Shown here in pieces: positions 60,787 to 64,000 of a DNA stretch of 64,000 nucleotides. The DNA lies in contig CALNZC010000094.1 of assembly GCA_942490895.1 (NCBI GenBank), positions 135,972 through 199,971 on the forward strand. The letters are read 5' to 3'. The notes beneath the pieces are model-generated. The model saw nothing but the letters and a program-made list of their open reading frames with translations, was not told where the DNA came from and did not search any database. Every line of letters starts with the position of its first letter. Within the stretch, counting starts at the first letter, position 1. Made by a program: the position numbers and the translations under genes. The stretch comes from JAGNXB01 sp942490895. GTDB taxonomy: Bacteria; Bacteroidota; Bacteroidia; Chitinophagales; Saprospiraceae.

Positions 60787-61612
60787 TTATTTAATTTTAA
60801 ACGGGTGAGATGTCAAAGGTAGGGCAGCTATAGGGTGGTAAGATCCTTGCAAACCAATAGGCGTGGCATGTCTTATATCATGGACAATCTGGATTGCGGT
60901 ACGAGTCTCCCCAATCCTGAAACCGCCCCCACTTAAAATGTCCTCATAACTTTTGGTATGAAGATCTGTAAATCCTTCACTGAATTCTAACTCATCCCCC
61001 TCAATTATTATGGAACGATAAGTTCGCTTCCCCTGTGATTTAACATTATCGGGCAAACAATCTTCGTTTATACTTAAAAACCAACGTACTCTAGCACGGT
61101 CTAATTCAATAAAACCTGCCGCTCTATCGTGCGTATGAACATGAACATCCATGGCCTTTAAATTCCCAAAAATCCATGTCAGCATGTCAAAAAAATGGAC
61201 CCCAATATTGGTAGCGATAGCACCGGATTTCGCACTATCGCCTTTCCATGAAGTATAGTACCAATTACCACGTGAAGTTAAATAAGTCAGATCGACATCA
61301 TAGACTTTATCCCCTGGACCTTCAAGAACCTTCTTCCTTCGAAGTGCAATTATACTTTCATGTAATCTCAATTGTAGAATACTGTAAATATTCATATTTG
61401 GGTATCATTCTCAATTTCTTCTAATGCATCAATATTCCATGGATTTAGAACTATAGGTTTTTCACAAATAACATCAGCCCCAGTTCGCAATCCAAATCTG
61501 ATATGACTGTCATGAAGGTAATTGGGTGAACAAATTGGCAAATACTCTATTCCCTTTCCCGTTCTGCGCAATTTATCAATATGGCGATCGAAACGCTCAA
61601 ATTCCACAAAAT
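60787..61612 (-). pseudogene. Gfo/Idh/MocA oxidoreductase (WlbA/WbpB-like), frameshifted and cut off
   Basis: The C-terminal domain (61395-60787: DVDLTYLTSRGNWYYTSWKG, IATNIGVHFFDMLTWIFGN, EDILSGGGFRI) and part of the N-terminal domain (61607-61392: FERFDRHIDKLRRTGKGIEY, DVICEKPIVLNPWNIDALEE) are in different frames, shifted near 61390. The first about 50 residues, with the NAD-binding GxGxxA/P motif, are missing: at about 61612 the sequence changes to unrelated AT-rich DNA. It would oxidise UDP-GlcNAcA at C3. Confidence 0.8.
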
Positions 61613-62610
61613 AATAAAAGATTAAGAAGACTAAGATATAATCCTATTGTTAGAGATTTAGTAAGAGAAACAACTTTAAGCAAAGATGATTTGATTTATC
61701 CTTTGTTTGTGATTCACGGAGAAAACATAAAAAATGAAATTAAATCAATGCCAGGAGTTATTTCAATTCTCAATTGATAATTTAGTCGAGGAATGCAAAG
61801 AGCTTGTTCAGCTTGGAATTAAAGCCATCATTCTTTTTGGAATTCCAGAACATAAAGATGAAGTAGGGTCTGATGCTTACTGTGCAAATGGAATTATCCA
61901 AAGTGCGATAAGAGCTATAAAAGAAATTAAAGATCTTGTTAGTAATTACAGATGTTTGTCTCTGCGAATATACTTCCCATGGTCATTGCGGTTTACTAGA
62001 CGGAAAAGAAATTTTAAATGACGAAACGGTATCTCTTTTAGCGAAAGAAGCAATCTCTCATGCTGAAGCTGGTGCCGATATGATTGCTCCTTCAGATATG
62101 ATGGATGGAAGAATTGCTGCTATTAGAAAAGCATTGGATTACAAAGGATTCACAGAAAATTCCAATAATGAGTTATGCTGTAAAATATTCTTCAGGATAT
62201 TACGGACCATTTAGAGATGCTGCTGATTCCGCTCCAGCATTTGGTGATAGACGATCTCATCAAATGGATATTGCTAACGGTCTAATGAAGCAATGCGGGA
62301 AGCTGAATCAGATATTGAAGAAGGTGCTGATATTATTATGGTTAAACCAGCTGGAGCATATCTTGATATTATTATAGGGTGTAAAAGATAATTCCAAATG
62401 CCAACTGCTGCCTATCAAGTCAGTGGTGAATACTCTATGATTAAAGCTGCAGGTAAACTAGATTGGATTGATGAAGAGCGAGTAATGATTGAATCACTGA
62501 TTGCCATTAAACGAGCTGGAGCAGATATGATTTTGACTTATTTTGCAAAAGATGTAGCAAAATATTTAGATAAAAAAATAGCCATTAAATATTGTCATTC
62601 CCCAAGATAA
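61613..62610 (+). pseudogene. hemB: Delta-aminolevulinic acid dehydratase (porphobilinogen synthase), broken
   Basis: Read across frames it gives a nearly full HemB: KRLRRLRYNPIVRDLVRETT, DLIYPLFVIHGENI, the Zn cysteines in CLCEYTSHGHCG, IAPSDMMDGRIAAIR, catalytic Lys in SYAVKYSSGYYGPFRDAADS and in MVKPAGAYLDI, and the end GADMILTYFAKDVAKYL. At least five frameshifts (near 61770, 61955, 62160, 62290, 62380). HemB joins two 5-aminolevulinates into porphobilinogen. The DNA is AT-rich and its left end abuts the cut WlbA-like gene. A plausible start codon is not visible. Confidence 0.82.
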
Positions 62611-62710
62611 GTCGGAAATCTAGTTATATTATTTTGGTTCCCCAATAACTTGCAGGGGATTAGATAATTACCTACTAATCAAAAACAATGGATAAAGTTT
62701 ATTAAAAAAT

Positions 62711-62715
62711 AGGAG
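62711..62715 (+). promoter_or_regulatory. Shine-Dalgarno site before hemL
   Basis: AGGAG at 62711-62715, five bases before the ATG at 62721. A strong site of this kind is not seen before other genes in this window, which is typical for Bacteroidota; so it supports a different origin. Confidence 0.75.
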
Positions 62716-62720
62716 AAAAT

Positions 62721-63800
62721 ATGAATATTCAAAAAAGTGAAAAATTATTTGAGGAAGCCAAAAAATTTATTCCTGGTGGAGTAAATTCACCAGTACGAGC
62801 ATTTAAATCAGTTGGCGGAAACCCTATATTTATTGAACGTGGTGAATTAGGTAAAATGATTGATGCAGATGGAAATGAATATATAGATTACATTGGTAGC
62901 TGGGGACCACATTTATTCGGTCATAATCCAAGTTTTATAAAAGAAGCATTATTAAAAGCAATTGAAAATGGAACTAGTTTTGGAGCACCAACAGAAATTG
63001 AAATTAAAATGGCTCAGCTTATTACTGAGTTAGTTCCTTCAGTTGAGATGGTTAGAATGGTTAACAGCGGAACTGAAGCAACTATGAGTGCTGTAAGAGC
63101 TGCAAGAGGTTATACCGGAAAAGAAAAATTTATAAAATTTGAAGGATGTTATCATGGACATGCGGATTATTTTTTAATTAAAGCTGGTTCAGGTGCTTTA
63201 ACATTAGGAGTTCCAACAAGTCCAGGTGTAACAAGAGGTAATGCAGCAGATACATTATTAGCAGATTTTAACGATATAAATTCTGTGAAAGAAGTAATCA
63301 GTAAAAATAAAAATGAAATTGCTGCTATTATTTTAGAACCAATTGCTGGAAATATGGGAGTTATAAAAGCAGAAGATTGTTTTATAAAAGAAGTTAAGAT
63401 CTATCTGTGATGAAGAAGGAATTGTTTTAATTTTTGACGAAGTTATGACTGGGTTTCAGAGTTGCACAAAGGATGTGCACAAGAAGTTTTAGGTATAAAA
63501 CCAGATCTTTCAACATTTGGAAAAATTATTGGTGGTGGTTTACCTGTTGGGGCATTTGGTGGATAAAGCAGAAATTATGGAACAAATTGCTCCAAGTGGA
63601 CCAATTTACCAAGCTGGAACTTTAAGTGGAAATCCTTTGGCAATGTCTGCTGGTTTGCTGCTTTAAATTACATTAAAAAGAATCCAATCGATTTATGATA
63701 TTCTTGAAGAAAAATCAGCCTATTTAGCAAATGGTTTTGCAGAGAATCTTAAGAAAGTTGGTAAAAATTATGCGATGAATAGAATTGGTTCTATGATGAA
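62721..63800 (+). pseudogene. hemL: Glutamate-1-semialdehyde 2,1-aminomutase, broken
   Basis: The first frame (62721-63410) is clean HemL: FIPGGVNSPVRAFKSVGG, GHNPSFIKEALLKA, NSGTEATMSAVRAARG, YHGHADYFLIKAGSG. After 63400 the frame is broken several times (IVLIFDEVMTGF, TFGKIIGGGLPVGAFGG with the PLP Lys, GTLSGNPLAMSAG, NYAMNRIGSMM in successive frames), and after about 63800 homology is lost. HemL makes 5-aminolevulinate from glutamate-1-semialdehyde. hemB-hemL in this order, AT-rich, with SD site, is unlike the rest of the window. Confidence 0.85.
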
Positions 63801-64000
63801 ACATTGCCTCAAACTGAAAACCTAAGCAACATTTCGTAAATATTGCCATACAATTCGGTAATATAATTAACCGCATCTGCAATTTTTCTTCGTGTACAGC
63901 TCATAGAGCCAATTCGAGTCATGAAACACCAAGTTTTGCTAGATTATTTTGAATCCTCTCTAGATAAATAGTTATAACCAGGTAACCTCGGGATTATTTA
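63801..64000. other. Unassigned right end of window
   Basis: 200 bp in which hemL similarity is lost. A 37-residue minus-strand frame (63922-63809) is too short to support. I see nothing else. Confidence 0.4.

Noticed and set aside
63809..63922. 37-residue minus-strand frame starting MTRIGSMSCTRRK
   Set aside because: Too short, at the contig end in low-quality DNA, and no family recognised.

Overview
This window reads as a chromosomal segment of a Bacteroidota bacterium, most likely of the Saprospiria type. The evidence is a PorX response regulator and a PorD/DUF4835 protein of the type IX secretion system (T9SS), secreted proteins with T9SS C-terminal domains, a bamD - Rpb6/omega-like - coaBC - porD gene string, many TAnnTTTG -7 promoter boxes, and little sign of Shine-Dalgarno sequences. 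The last 2.4 kb do not fit: from about 61,600 the DNA becomes strongly AT-rich, acquires a clear Shine-Dalgarno site and carries broken hemB and hemL genes, so a chimeric join or foreign DNA is likely.

Layout. 1-10 kb: DUF2795 protein, queA, a tightly packed fabG / M43-type metalloprotease lipoprotein / membrane protein string, a TMTC-like membrane protein with TPRs, and an orphan peptide-type ABC permease. 10-20 kb: HU, split transketolase, cystathionine gamma-synthase/lyase, radC, an MsbA-like exporter, a family 2 glycosyltransferase overlapping an LRR protein. 20-34 kb: gyrB, tsaE-ald, a MacB-like permease, YbaB, LamG and beta-propeller secreted proteins, tatC, porX and a divergent HD phosphohydrolase. 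34-45 kb: the porD-coaBC-omega-bamD block, two large stretches of non-coding repeats, hutU and a tandem pair of outer-membrane barrel-like proteins. 45-61.6 kb: a surface-polysaccharide region (manC, fcl, frameshifted gmd, CapD-like dehydratase, a DegT remnant, broken WecA-like, WlbB-like and WlbA-like genes) with small accessory genes (four-helix bundle, GxxExxY) in it. Inside this region, at 51.1-55.2 kb, lies an unfamiliar module: a small HTH-like gene, an intergenic region with two phased direct-repeat arrays and a DnaA-box-like site, two members of an unrecognised protein family (one frameshifted), a DUF5675 protein and two very small membrane proteins.

How it works together. The core genes serve translation (queA, tsaE), DNA topology and nucleoid structure (gyrB, HU, YbaB), envelope assembly (bamD, MsbA-like, tatC) and metabolism (transketolase, coaBC, fabG, hutU). 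PorX and PorD, with the T9SS-tagged proteins, fit export through the outer membrane, and the GDP-mannose/GDP-fucose and UDP-sugar genes fit making the surface polysaccharide to which T9SS cargo is commonly anchored. The intergenic regions are unusually rich in hierarchical, word-like repeats. The 51-55 kb module is the best candidate for something undescribed. Several frameshifts, growing in number after 58.7 kb, may be consensus errors and not real mutations.
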